A stretch of 64,000 bases of DNA, taken from the NCBI GenBank assembly GCA_037133755.1, contig JBAXNN010000009.1:39060-103059 (forward strand), written 5' to 3'. The stretch is from F1-60-MAGs149 sp037133755. Its GTDB lineage: Bacteria > Actinomycetota > Thermoleophilia > Gaiellales > F1-60-MAGs149. This document shows, piece after piece, positions 49,234 to 57,483 of this stretch (the stretch's first letter is position 1; each line of letters starts with the position of its first letter). The notes under the pieces were generated by a model. The model did no database searches, was not told the origin of the DNA, and saw nothing but the letters and a program-made list of their open reading frames with translations. Position numbers and translations under genes: made by a program.

Positions 49234-49590
49234 ATGGGTGCACTCAAGGGGTTCCAATTCGTCGCGTTCATCACCGATACGTCGGAGGGATGGGAACATC
49301 TCCAGCACTCCGTCCGTCGCCGCACGTTCGGGTCGGATGACTCCAACGTGGTCGAGATGATCGCGGGTCCCGAGGCGGGACAGTCGCGCGAATCAGCGGT
49401 CGAGCTCATCGCCGAGCAGGGAGACACGCTCATCTTCCGCACCGACGCCATGCCAAATGGCGATCTCGTCACGGTGATCCTGACGATGCTCTCGCATACC
49501 GCGGGCGAGTTGACGGGCACCGACGGCAAGCACTGGCTGCGGGCGATCGTGCGCATCGAGCAGATGCCCGAAGAGCACCACGACCACTAG
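49234..49590 (+). CDS. Uncharacterised 118-residue protein
   Basis: No family recognised. It starts with a hydrophobic strand (LKGFQFVAFITD), has a central mixed region, and a His-rich end (EEHHDH) that could bind metal. No signal peptide or membrane helix. Real-gene evidence is the leaderless promoter 7 bp upstream and coding-like composition. Its stop lies next to the GST stop (convergent). Confidence 0.65.
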   Translation: MGALKGFQFVAFITDTSEGWEHLQHSVRRRTFGSDDSNVVEMIAGPEAGQSRESAVELIAEQGDTLIFRTDAMPNGDLVTVILTMLSHTAGELTGTDGKHWLRAIVRIEQMPEEHHDH

Positions 49591-49591
49591 C

Positions 49592-50257
49592 TCACGTGCC
49601 GGCGGGCGGCCGCGCTTCGAACGCCTCTTGCTCGCGTGCGCGCTCGACGGATGGCACCGCATGGAAGCGGTCGTAGAAGGCCCCGAGCGTGGGCTCGTCC
49701 CACCATGGTTCCGCGGTGAGTCGCGTCCAGCGAATCAGCATGCCGAGGAAGAGGTCGTCCACCCCGGGCTCATCGCCGCGGACAAACGCCGTGCCGTGGC
49801 CGTAGCACGCGGCACAGCGCTCGCGGAGCTCTGCCAGGTCGCGGGTGCCGCGGGAGGCGACCGCAACCTGACCGGCCTCGTCGTCGGCGAAACGCTGCGG
49901 GTAACGGGCACGTAGCACCGCCACCTGCACGGTGTTGGTCAGGAACGTGAGGCGCGCCAGCACCTCGATGCGTGCCGATGTGCCGATCGCCGGGATCAGG
50001 CTGTCGCGCCCCGCCCGCTCTGCGAGGGCCAGACAGATCGCTGCGGACTCCGTCTGCACGGTTCCGTCGGGCCAGACGAGGGTCGGGATGCGGCCACTCG
50101 GGTTGAGATGCAGGTAGTCGGCGGGCTCCACGGGCACGGAGTTCTCGTCGCGCACGACGCGCACGAGCTCGTGTGGCACGCCCGTCTCCTCGAGCAGGAT
50201 GTGTGGCGCGAACGACCCTGCGCCGGGCAGGTAGAAGAGGCGGGCGATGTCGGTCAT
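49592..50257 (-). CDS. Glutathione S-transferase family protein
   Basis: 221 residues. An N-terminal thioredoxin-like domain (1-85) has FYLPGAGSFAPHILLEETG, the cis-Pro motif GRIPTLV and the TESAAICLALAE helix. An all-helical C-terminal domain follows with VDDLFLGMLIRW. The G-site Ser (GAGSFAP) suggests a beta-type or bacterial GST; since actinobacteria often lack glutathione, the true cosubstrate is unclear. TACAGT lies exactly 6 bp before the ATG. Confidence 0.88.
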   Translation of the reverse strand: MTDIARLFYLPGAGSFAPHILLEETGVPHELVRVVRDENSVPVEPADYLHLNPSGRIPTLVWPDGTVQTESAAICLALAERAGRDSLIPAIGTSARIEVLARLTFLTNTVQVAVLRARYPQRFADDEAGQVAVASRGTRDLAELRERCAACYGHGTAFVRGDEPGVDDLFLGMLIRWTRLTAEPWWDEPTLGAFYDRFHAVPSVERAREQEAFEARPPAGT

Positions 50258-50263
50258 GCGCGC

Positions 50264-50269
50264 ACTGTA
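50264..50269 (-). promoter_or_regulatory. -10 box (TACAGT) of the GST gene
   Basis: Exactly 6 bp before the ATG at 50257. Confidence 0.5.
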
Positions 50270-50313
50270 CCGCTCGTGCGACGATGCCCCAGAACACCGA
50301 CGAGGAGCACGCT

Positions 50314-50601
50314 GTGGCCTACTGCATCGCCGTCCGCTGGACGATCAACCCGGGTGAGGAGCAGCGCGTGCGCGAGCTTGCCGAATCCATGCTGGCGCCG
50401 TCGAACGCGGAGCCGGGCTGTCAGGCCTACATCCTGCACACGGATCCCGCCGATCCGTCGCAGCTCTTCCTCTACGAGCAGTACGACGACGAGGCGGCGT
50501 TTCAGGCGCATTGCGAGTCGCCGCACTTCCTCGCGACGGTCGCCGCGGAGATCGCACCGCGGTTGCGTGAGCGCCGGCTCGAGATCTACGAGACGGTCTA
50601 G
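50314..50601 (+). CDS. ABM-domain (antibiotic biosynthesis monooxygenase-like) protein
   Basis: 95 residues with the dimeric alpha/beta barrel pattern: AYCIAVRWTINPGEEQRVREL, GCQAYILHTDPADPSQLFLYEQY, DEAAFQAHCESPHF. Members are small cofactor-free monooxygenases of quinols or stress proteins (YgiN type). Start GTG 50314 has GAGGAG 6 bp upstream; an in-frame ATG at 50284 is less likely. Divergent from the GST gene; a strong hairpin follows. Confidence 0.85.
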   Translation: MAYCIAVRWTINPGEEQRVRELAESMLAPSNAEPGCQAYILHTDPADPSQLFLYEQYDDEAAFQAHCESPHFLATVAAEIAPRLRERRLEIYETV

Positions 50602-50612
50602 TCCCGGAACGA

Positions 50613-50640
50613 CGAACGCCGCCTCAAGGGGCGGCGTTCG
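50613..50640. terminator. Strong hairpin, terminator of the ABM gene
   Basis: An 11-bp perfect stem (CGAACGCCGCC/GGCGGCGTTCG) with loop TCAAGG, 11 bp after the ABM stop. On the other strand it lies downstream of tRNA-Val, so it may terminate both. Confidence 0.65.
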
Positions 50641-50648
50641 GTCCGGGC
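50634..50648 (+). repeat. 15-bp inverted repeat flanking tRNA-Val, left copy
   Basis: GCGTTCGGTCCGGGC; exact inverse copy at 50737-50751. It overlaps the ABM terminator stem. Confidence 0.8.
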
Positions 50649-50668
50649 AGATTCCGTGGAATCCGAGT

Positions 50669-50740
50669 GGGCGATACTGGGCTCGAACCAGTGACCCCCG
50701 CCTTGTCGAGGCGGTGCTCTACCAACTGAGCTAATCGCCC
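50669..50740 (-). tRNA. tRNA-Val (anticodon GAC)
   Basis: 72 nt. Acceptor GGGCGAT/ATCGCCC, D-arm AGCTCAGTTGGTAGAGC, anticodon stem CCGCC/GGCGG with loop TCGACAA (anticodon GAC), T-arm CTGGTTCGAGCCCAG. CCA is not encoded. Flanked by a 15-bp perfect inverted repeat. Confidence 0.95.
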
Positions 50741-50751
50741 GGACCGAACGC
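50737..50751 (-). repeat. 15-bp inverted repeat flanking tRNA-Val, right copy
   Basis: GCCCGGACCGAACGC; its first four bases are the 5' end of the tRNA gene. Confidence 0.8.
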
Positions 50752-50785
50752 GAATCTATCAGAACCCGGCGGTCCCGCGGCGAGG

Positions 50786-52981
50786 TCAGGCAAGCTCGAT
50801 CGGCGCGTACGCGACGTGCAGGCGGCGCTCGCCCGACGTCGGAAAGCGCACGATGATCTCCTCGGCCGTGGGTACGCTGATCACGATGCCTTCGCCGAAA
50901 CTCTTGTGGCGCACCGTATCGCCCGTGGAGATCACCGGCAGATCCTTGGGGACCTCCCGCTCGATGCGCCGCGAAGGGGTGCTGACCGGCGCGCGATCAG
51001 CGTACGACGACCGAGCTGTCGGCATCGATGTACCGCCACGCGATCCGACCCGCTCCATCTCGATCAGGTCCTGAGGTATCTCGCCGAGGAATGTCGAGGG
51101 CGGGTTGTAGTCCTGCCGGCCGTAGATGCTGCGCGAGCGGGCGTACGTCATCGTGAGCTGCTCGCGGGCGCGCGTCATCCCGACGTAGCAGAGGCGTCGC
51201 TCTTCCTCGAGATTGGCCTCTTCCAGGGCACGCGCGTGCGGGAAGATGTTGTCTTCCAGGCCGATCAGGTAGACGCGAGGGAATTCGAGGCCCTTCGCCG
51301 TGTGCAGGGTCATCATCGTGACTGCGGCGTCATCCTCGCTGTCCGGCAGTTGGTCCGCGTCGGAGACGAGACTGAGCTCCTGCAGGAAGGTGGCCAGGTC
51401 GGCGTCGGCATCGCCGGTGTTGATCGCGGACTGCGCGACGCCGAGGAGTTCGTTGAGGTTCTCGATGCGTCCGTTCGCCTCGAGGGTCCGCTCGGCGCGC
51501 AGCGATTCGATCATCGCGGTGTCCTCGTACACGCGCTCGAGCAGTTGAGCAGGTTCGAGGTTGGCCGAGGCATCGGTCAGGCGCTGGAGCAGGTCGCTGA
51601 AGCCCGCGACGGCCTTGCGTGCCGCGGCGCCGGGCAGCACGGAGTCGGCGTCGTCGAGTGCTGACCGCAGCGTGATGCCAAGCGTGGCGGCGTGCTCGGC
51701 CAGCCGCGTCACGGTGGTGTCGCCGATGCCGCGCCGCGGCACGTTGATGATCCGGCGCAGAGAGACGTCGTCGCTCGGATTCGCAATGGCGCGCAGATAG
51801 GCCAAGGCGTCCTTGACCTCCTGCCGGTCGTAGAACCCCGTGCCGCCGATGATGCGGTACGGCACGTCGGCTTGCCGGAGGGCCTCTTCCATCGCGCGGG
51901 ACTGCGCGTTGGTCCGGTAGAAGACGGCGACATCACGGAGCGAGCCGCCCTCGCCGATCACGCGCGAGATCTGCCCGACGACATACCGGGCCTCGCTGCG
52001 CTCATCGGCGCACTCCACGACGCGCACCTTCTCGCCGGTGCCGAGTTCCGACCAGAGGTTCTTCTCCTGCCGATCCTCGTTGTTGGCGATCACGCCGTTC
52101 GCAGCGTCGAGAATCGTCTGGGTGGAGCGATAGTTCTGCTCGAGCCGAATCGTGCGCGCGTTGGGAAAATCCTGCTCGAAGTCGAGGATGTTGCGAATGT
52201 CCGCACCGCGCCACGAATAGATCGACTGGTCGCTGTCGCCGACGACCATGATGCTGTTGTGCGCGGCGGCCAGCGAGCGAATCAGCCGGTACTGCGCATG
52301 GTTCGTGTCCTGGTACTCGTCCACGAGAATGTGACGGAACGACCGCTGCCACTTCTCACGCGACTCGGGAATCTGTTCCAGGAGGTGCGCGGTGTGCACG
52401 AGGAGATCGTCGAAGTCCATCGCTCCGGCCTCGAGCAAGCGCGCCTGGTAGCGGGCGTAGACCTCGCCGACGAGCGTGTCGAAGTAGCCGTCGTTCTCGT
52501 CGATGAACTGCTGCGGTGTGAGCAACTGATTCTTGGCGGAGCTGATGCGCGCGTGAACACCACGTGCGGGATAGCGCTTGGCGTCCTTCCCGAGGTCGTC
52601 CTCGATGATCGACCGCACCAGGCGGACCTGGTCCGACGAGTCGTAGATCGAGAACGACGGACGGAACCCGATGCGGGTGGCATCGGCGCGCAGGATGCGG
52701 GCACAGGCGGCGTGGAACGTCATGACCCACATGCCCGTGGCGTACCTCCCGAGCAGCCCGTTGACCCGCTCGGCCATCTCCCCCGCTGCCTTATTCGTGA
52801 AGGTGATCGCGAGTATCGACGATGGCTGCGCGCCTCGCTGCTCCACGAGGTGTGCGATGCGGTGCGTGAGCACACGTGTCTTGCCCGAGCCTGCACCGGC
52901 AACGACCAGCAATGGCCCCGGCTCGGCCTGGACGGCATCTAGCTGAGCGGGATTGAGTCCGGCGAGAGGGTCGTGCGACAT
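50786..52981 (-). CDS. pcrA: UvrD/PcrA-type DNA helicase
   Basis: 731 residues, SF1A helicase. Q-motif LNPAQLDAV, Walker A GAGSGKTRVLTHRI, motif Ia ITFTNKAAGEM, Walker B in VDEYQDTN, motif III VGDSDQSIYSWRGAD, motif IV IRLEQNYRST, motif V MTLHTAKGLEFPRVY, motif VI VGMTRAREQLTM. The C-terminal Tudor-like end (VRHKSFGEGIVISV) is typical of PcrA. Acts in nucleotide excision repair and in clearing RNA polymerase or RecA. TACGTT lies 8 bp before the ATG. Confidence 0.95.
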   Translation of the reverse strand: MSHDPLAGLNPAQLDAVQAEPGPLLVVAGAGSGKTRVLTHRIAHLVEQRGAQPSSILAITFTNKAAGEMAERVNGLLGRYATGMWVMTFHAACARILRADATRIGFRPSFSIYDSSDQVRLVRSIIEDDLGKDAKRYPARGVHARISSAKNQLLTPQQFIDENDGYFDTLVGEVYARYQARLLEAGAMDFDDLLVHTAHLLEQIPESREKWQRSFRHILVDEYQDTNHAQYRLIRSLAAAHNSIMVVGDSDQSIYSWRGADIRNILDFEQDFPNARTIRLEQNYRSTQTILDAANGVIANNEDRQEKNLWSELGTGEKVRVVECADERSEARYVVGQISRVIGEGGSLRDVAVFYRTNAQSRAMEEALRQADVPYRIIGGTGFYDRQEVKDALAYLRAIANPSDDVSLRRIINVPRRGIGDTTVTRLAEHAATLGITLRSALDDADSVLPGAAARKAVAGFSDLLQRLTDASANLEPAQLLERVYEDTAMIESLRAERTLEANGRIENLNELLGVAQSAINTGDADADLATFLQELSLVSDADQLPDSEDDAAVTMMTLHTAKGLEFPRVYLIGLEDNIFPHARALEEANLEEERRLCYVGMTRAREQLTMTYARSRSIYGRQDYNPPSTFLGEIPQDLIEMERVGSRGGTSMPTARSSYADRAPVSTPSRRIEREVPKDLPVISTGDTVRHKSFGEGIVISVPTAEEIIVRFPTSGERRLHVAYAPIELA

Positions 52982-52989
52982 CTCGTCCC

Positions 52990-52995
52990 AACGTA
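52990..52995 (-). promoter_or_regulatory. -10 box (TACGTT) of pcrA
   Basis: 8 bp before the ATG at 52981. Confidence 0.4.
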
Positions 52996-53023
52996 GCAGC
53001 CGACCTCCGTCGCGCGGTGGCCG

Positions 53024-54799
53024 TTATCGCGCCGTGACACGAAGCGTCTTCGACACGGTATGGCCAGCCCGTGCGCGGACTGCGTAGGTTCCGCGTGCCG
53101 GCAGCCGGACGGGCGTGGTAAAGGTGCCGGTCTGCGAAAGCGGCACCTCGACGACGGTCCGCCATCGCCTGCCGACGCGTGCTTCGATGCGGACGCCTGC
53201 TCGCGTCGCGCCGAGCAGTCGCCCCTGCAGGCGAATCTGGGCACCCACGCGTACACGTCGGACCGAGGCCTCGAGCAGGAGCGACACGCGTCGGTTAGGC
53301 GCAGCAGCTGACGGCTCGGAAGGGGCGCCTGCCTCGATCGTGGGCGTGCTGGTTTCGGTGGCCGGCGCTGCAACGGGAACCGGAACGGGTGTAGGCGGTA
53401 CGGGCAGGGAAAAGGTCCATGTGCGCTGGGTACGGTTGCCACTCCGGTCCGCGACGGTGAGGCGAGCGACGTGTTCACCCTCGGTCCACGGACGGGTGGG
53501 GGTGTACGTCATCACCCCGGTATTCGCCAGGTCCGCGGCAGCCGTGACGTCGACGCCGTCCACCGCGAGCCGCCAGCCGTCAAGCGCGATGCCGGACCCG
53601 GTGTCGATGGCCCGTGCCGCGATGGTGCTTGTCGGTGTCGTGGTCCCCACCGGCTCGACACTCTCGATGGACGGCGCGGTCGTGTCGGCCACACCGAAGA
53701 GCGCGCTGCCGGTGGCGACGTTCCCGGCCACGTCCGCAGCCTCCCACACGAGGCGGTGGGTGCCGTCGGCCAGTGGCGTGAGGGGTCGGACTGCGAGGCC
53801 CGTGGTGTTCTTGGTCAGCGCTGTCGGGAGGCCATCGATCGTGGCGGTCACGTGCTCCACCCCGCTCGCTGCATCCGCGACGTCCAGCTGCGCCGTGGGC
53901 AGTCGCGCCTCCACGTCCGTGGGTGGAAGGTAGTCGACGATGGGCGCCGTGTTGTCGACCCGCATGACGCCGATAATCGGCGCGCTCCGATTGCCATTCG
54001 CACCGGCGTCGATCGCCGTCAGCGAGGTGCCGTAGGCGCCGTCCCCGACCTGCCCGGTGTCGACGCAGACCGTGCCGTCCAGCGCGATTGGGCGCGGTTG
54101 CAGTCGCGAACCAGTGCCCGCAGCTGATACGCCGAGCGCACCGCCAACGGCGAACTCCACGCGATCGACTCCGAGACCCGCGTCGCGAGCGGCGTAGGCG
54201 CCGCAGACAGTGCCGCGCTGCCAGCCGCCGCCGACGGGATCCGACGCCGTCCACGACACACTGGGGGCGGTCAGATCGCGGACGGTCAGCTGTACGGACG
54301 CGATCGACACCATGTTCTCGGCATCCGTGCGAACACTCCGCGCGGGTACCGCACCGTCGGCCGTCAGGGTCACGGCGACCGCCGTCGCCCCCGTGCCGGC
54401 GCTGACCGTCGCCGTGGTGCCGTTGACGGAGCGCAAGCGTTGGCCATCAATCCAACGACCTGCGATCCGACTCTGCAGATGCGCGGAGACGCCGGCCTGC
54501 TTCGTGCGATAGCGCAGGCGAATTGCGCCATTCACGATCGTGGTGCCCGTGGGAGCGCTGAACGCCAGTACGCCCTGGCGACGCGCCGGCACCGCCACTC
54601 CTGCGGCGAGCTTCAGGCTGCCGCAGGCGGTCAGGCAGCCCGCGACGCCGGGTGCCACCTGTGCCGTGATCCCCGAGGAATCGGAGGACGGCAACTCGTA
54701 CGTGACGACGGCATCGCCGGCACGGGCGGGACTGACCAGCGTGAGGGTGCCGAGGATCAGGAGGACAATGGTGAGCAGCCGCTGCGACAAGGTGTTCAT
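53024..54799 (-). CDS. Secreted multi-domain Ig-like surface protein
   Basis: 591 residues, unknown function. A signal peptide (1-27, SPARA) is followed by a lectin/jellyroll-like part (to about 190, RLRYRTKQAGVSAHLQSRI), then three or more bacterial Ig-like repeats marked by DLTAPSVSW, VDNTAPIVDY, DTTAPSIES. A Pro/Thr linker (VPPTPVPVPVAAPATETSTP) leads to a final beta domain (VRVGAQIRLQGRLLGATRAG). Probably wall-associated. The start MNTLSQRLL at 54799 gives the signal peptide; the long frame further upstream is rejected. Confidence 0.8.
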   Translation of the reverse strand: MNTLSQRLLTIVLLILGTLTLVSPARAGDAVVTYELPSSDSSGITAQVAPGVAGCLTACGSLKLAAGVAVPARRQGVLAFSAPTGTTIVNGAIRLRYRTKQAGVSAHLQSRIAGRWIDGQRLRSVNGTTATVSAGTGATAVAVTLTADGAVPARSVRTDAENMVSIASVQLTVRDLTAPSVSWTASDPVGGGWQRGTVCGAYAARDAGLGVDRVEFAVGGALGVSAAGTGSRLQPRPIALDGTVCVDTGQVGDGAYGTSLTAIDAGANGNRSAPIIGVMRVDNTAPIVDYLPPTDVEARLPTAQLDVADAASGVEHVTATIDGLPTALTKNTTGLAVRPLTPLADGTHRLVWEAADVAGNVATGSALFGVADTTAPSIESVEPVGTTTPTSTIAARAIDTGSGIALDGWRLAVDGVDVTAAADLANTGVMTYTPTRPWTEGEHVARLTVADRSGNRTQRTWTFSLPVPPTPVPVPVAAPATETSTPTIEAGAPSEPSAAAPNRRVSLLLEASVRRVRVGAQIRLQGRLLGATRAGVRIEARVGRRWRTVVEVPLSQTGTFTTPVRLPARGTYAVRARAGHTVSKTLRVTAR

Positions 54800-54914
54800 G
54801 TCTGCAGCGTGCTCACGGTCGTTGCCGTGGGTGTGATGCGCGACGGTTCGTCTCTGCCGCGCTGCGCGCAGGAGCGCGCGCGAACCGCACGACGTGGCTC
54901 GCAAATGCAACGGA

Positions 54915-54920
54915 TAGGCT
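54915..54920 (+). promoter_or_regulatory. -10 box (TAGGCT) of the vanZ-like operon
   Basis: Exactly 6 bp before the GTG at 54927. Confidence 0.55.
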
Positions 54921-54926
54921 CTCAAC

Positions 54927-55295
54927 GTGCGCGTTCTCGCCTGGCTTCCCGCGGTTCTGATCGCCGGTCTCGTCTGGAAACTCAGCAGCACGCCTGATCT
55001 GGCGATCGCCTCGGGGTGGCTCGACACGGTCACCCGCAAAGCCGCGCACATGACGGTGTTCGCCCTGCTCTGCGCCTCCTGCACCCTCGCGTTCCGGGCC
55101 CAACATCTGCCGGTGCGCCGGTGTCTGGTCGGTGGGTCGCTGCTCGCCCTGCTGTACGCAGGGATCGACGAGTATCACCAGTCGTTCGTCCCCACTCGCG
55201 TGGGCACGCCCGTCGACGTCGCGATTGACGCGCTTGGGATCGGCATCGCGTCTATGGTGCTGGCGATGGCGTTCAACCGCAGGGGCATGGCATGA
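54927..55295 (+). CDS. VanZ-family membrane protein
   Basis: 122 residues, GTG start, four transmembrane helices. The family core is present: KLSSTPDL, RKAAHMTVFALLCA and LYAGIDEYHQSFVPTRVGTPVDVAIDALG. VanZ proteins are linked to low-level teicoplanin resistance and envelope functions, biochemically undefined. It overlaps the next gene by ATGA. Confidence 0.9.
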   Translation: MRVLAWLPAVLIAGLVWKLSSTPDLAIASGWLDTVTRKAAHMTVFALLCASCTLAFRAQHLPVRRCLVGGSLLALLYAGIDEYHQSFVPTRVGTPVDVAIDALGIGIASMVLAMAFNRRGMA

Positions 55296-55783
55296 GCAAG
55301 CTGATCATCGTCGATACAGCGCTGGCAGACGTGGATGGCCTGATCGCCGCCGCGGCGGATTACCTGGCACGTCGTCTTGGCGGCACGCCTCCGCTTGATC
55401 CCGCTGCGCTCCCACAGGATGCTGCGGGTGCTCTGGCCGCCATCGATGCCTGGGCGGGCGAGGGTGCCGCGAACTGGCGCGCCGAGCTGACGCGCTTCTT
55501 CGAGGCGCACGCACCGGTGCACCTGGTCCCGGATCCGGATCTCAACGCCGTGCTGCGACGCGCCGCGAAGGCCGATTGGCACCTCGCCGTTGCCAGCGCG
55601 CTTCCGTCAACGCCACTCGACCTCGAGCTGCAGCAGCTTGGCTGCGCCCGGGCCTTCAAGGCCGCGTGCGCTGGCGACGGTTCGCTCGACGACGCCCTGA
55701 CGATGGCCCAGGCCGCTCTCGGGGGTCACGACACCCCGGTTGCGCGGACCCGGGACGAGGTTCTCGCTGCGCTTGGCGGCTGA
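55292..55783 (+). CDS. Degenerate HAD-superfamily-like protein
   Basis: 163 residues. The N terminus SKLIIVDTALADVDGLIAAA looks like a HAD phosphatase motif I (FDLDGTLxD) that has lost two to three residues, so the DxD nucleophile pair is absent. A helical cap region follows, then VASALPSTPLDLELQQLGC in the position of motif II (S/T). Probably not a phosphatase; function unknown. It is coupled to the vanZ-like gene by ATGA and ends next to the convergent EamA stop. Confidence 0.6.
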   Translation: MSKLIIVDTALADVDGLIAAAADYLARRLGGTPPLDPAALPQDAAGALAAIDAWAGEGAANWRAELTRFFEAHAPVHLVPDPDLNAVLRRAAKADWHLAVASALPSTPLDLELQQLGCARAFKAACAGDGSLDDALTMAQAALGGHDTPVARTRDEVLAALGG

Positions 55784-56629
55784 TCAGCTGATCGATAGGC
55801 CGATGATCGCAACGACGATCACGACCAGACCGATGTACTGAATGCCGCGCAGACGCTCCTTGAGCACCGCGACCCCGATCAGCGCCGCAACCGTCCCGTA
55901 CTGGCCCGTCAGGACCGCTGCCTGCGCAACACCGTAGGCCGACGACTTGAGGTACAGGGTGAACCCGGCCACCTCGCCGACACCCGCCACGAACGCGTAC
56001 TTGATCGCGGAACGATCGACGACGAGTCGACGCGTCGCGAGCAGCGGCAGGGAGACCACGAGCACGCCCACCAAACGGGAGCAGCCAACCAGCCACGAGG
56101 CGCCGAGGTCATCCTGAATCTCGCCGCCTGCCCAGAGCTGAAGACCCCAGACCAGCGCCGCCCCCGCGCCAAGGAGTGCCGCGACCCGCTGGTTGGAGTA
56201 CGCCTGTCCAGGCGTTGCCGAGCCACCCATAGACGCGAGGATCGCGCCCACGACGGCGAGGGCAAGCGATGCGATGGCGATCACCGAGACGGGCTCGCCG
56301 GCGATGATCGAGATCAGGGCCGCAACGCCGCCGTACGTCGCCGAGATCGGCGCGACCACGCTGATGCTGCCGTAGCGCACGCCGGCGTAGACACACACCA
56401 GGCCGCCGAGCATGCAGGCGGCAATCAGCAGGACCCACAGCACCGTCCTGAGATCCACCCGGCCCGGCGCGCCGCTGAGAAGCGCGAGCGGCACGGCCGC
56501 GACCATGCTCAGCAGCATGGCCCAGCCGATCGCCGCGGTCGCTCCGATGCGGCGCGAGGCGAGACTGCCGGTGACGCCGGCGACCCCCCAGACGACGGCC
56601 GACAGGATGCCGAGGACGATGCCGATCAT
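55784..56629 (-). CDS. EamA/DMT-family transporter (second of pair)
   Basis: 281 residues, ten predicted helices in two EamA halves; each half starts with a G/A-rich helix (GVAGVTGSLASRRIG; GAALVWGLQLWAG). It ends in the usual L-K-E-R-L stretch (AVLKERLRGIQYIGLVVI). DMT exporters of this type move amino acids or metabolites. It overlaps its paralogue upstream by 4 bp, following thrC, so threonine, homoserine or a related amino acid is a reasonable cargo (inference). Confidence 0.85.
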   Translation of the reverse strand: MIGIVLGILSAVVWGVAGVTGSLASRRIGATAAIGWAMLLSMVAAVPLALLSGAPGRVDLRTVLWVLLIAACMLGGLVCVYAGVRYGSISVVAPISATYGGVAALISIIAGEPVSVIAIASLALAVVGAILASMGGSATPGQAYSNQRVAALLGAGAALVWGLQLWAGGEIQDDLGASWLVGCSRLVGVLVVSLPLLATRRLVVDRSAIKYAFVAGVGEVAGFTLYLKSSAYGVAQAAVLTGQYGTVAALIGVAVLKERLRGIQYIGLVVIVVAIIGLSIS

Positions 56630-57483
56630 GTCGTGCCGGAGACGGACAGCAAGATCACACCGCTCACCACCGCTGCCACGCCAGCGAGCTGAACGCGGGA
56701 CAGTCGCTCGTGTAGGAAGAGCCAGGAGATCAGCGTGGCAATCGTGGCGTACTGCGTGGCGACCACGGCGGCAATGCCGACATTCGTCTCCGCACCCCAG
56801 AGGAACCCGAGGAAGCCCGATGACTCCAGCGCGCCAGCGAAAAGCGCAAAGAACAGCGCCGGTCGGGCGGCGCTGAAGCGTCCGCGGAGGAGTTGTGGGA
56901 GCGCCATCGTGAGGATCCCGAGCCAGCGCGCGCCCATCACCACCCAGGGCGGACCGACGCGACTCGCGACGTCGCCGGAGACGTAGAGCGAGCTCCCGAA
57001 GACGCCAGCCGCGACGGCGGCGTTGATCGCCGCCTTGCGGTTATCGCGTATGGCCTCGGCTGAGTCCGCCGCGTGGCGCCCGAGGCCCACGGCCGCCACG
57101 CCCATCGTGGCGAGCATGATCCCGAGTCCGGCGACGAGTCCGAAGGGCGCGCCAAGGGCGAACGCGATCGCGGCTGCAATGGCGCCTTCGGTGCTCGTGA
57201 TGGCGACGACCACGCCCACTTTGCCCTGCGACAGCGCCTTGTAGGTGAAGCGCAAGCCAACGACGGAGCCCGTTGCGCCCACGAGCACTAGCAGCCAATC
57301 GGTCCACTCCGTGCCCGGCTTGATCCCGTACACGAGCGCAATCGGCGTGATCACGATGGCGCCGCCAATACCGACCCACCCCAAGGTTGACTCGGCGCCG
57401 ATCTGCCGTGAAGCGCGGCTCGCGAAGATCGTGGAGCAGCCCCACGCTGCGGCGGCGATCAGTCCGCCGAGGACCGCGATCAA
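56626..57483 (-). CDS. EamA/DMT-family transporter (first of pair)
   Basis: 285 residues with ten helices in two repeats. The N-terminal AAAWGCSTIFASRASRQIGAES parallels the opening of the paralogue downstream, and the C terminus contains the conserved LFLHERLSRVQLAGVAAVV. The two chains may form a heterodimer, as in some paired DMT exporters. Overlaps thrC (4 bp) and the next transporter (4 bp). Confidence 0.85.
   Translation of the reverse strand: MIAVLGGLIAAAAWGCSTIFASRASRQIGAESTLGWVGIGGAIVITPIALVYGIKPGTEWTDWLLVLVGATGSVVGLRFTYKALSQGKVGVVVAITSTEGAIAAAIAFALGAPFGLVAGLGIMLATMGVAAVGLGRHAADSAEAIRDNRKAAINAAVAAGVFGSSLYVSGDVASRVGPPWVVMGARWLGILTMALPQLLRGRFSAARPALFFALFAGALESSGFLGFLWGAETNVGIAAVVATQYATIATLISWLFLHERLSRVQLAGVAAVVSGVILLSVSGTT

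Noticed and set aside
53024..55084. Longer N terminus for the Ig-like surface protein, to 55084
   Set aside because: Would overlap the vanZ-like gene antisense and hide the signal peptide that begins at 54799.
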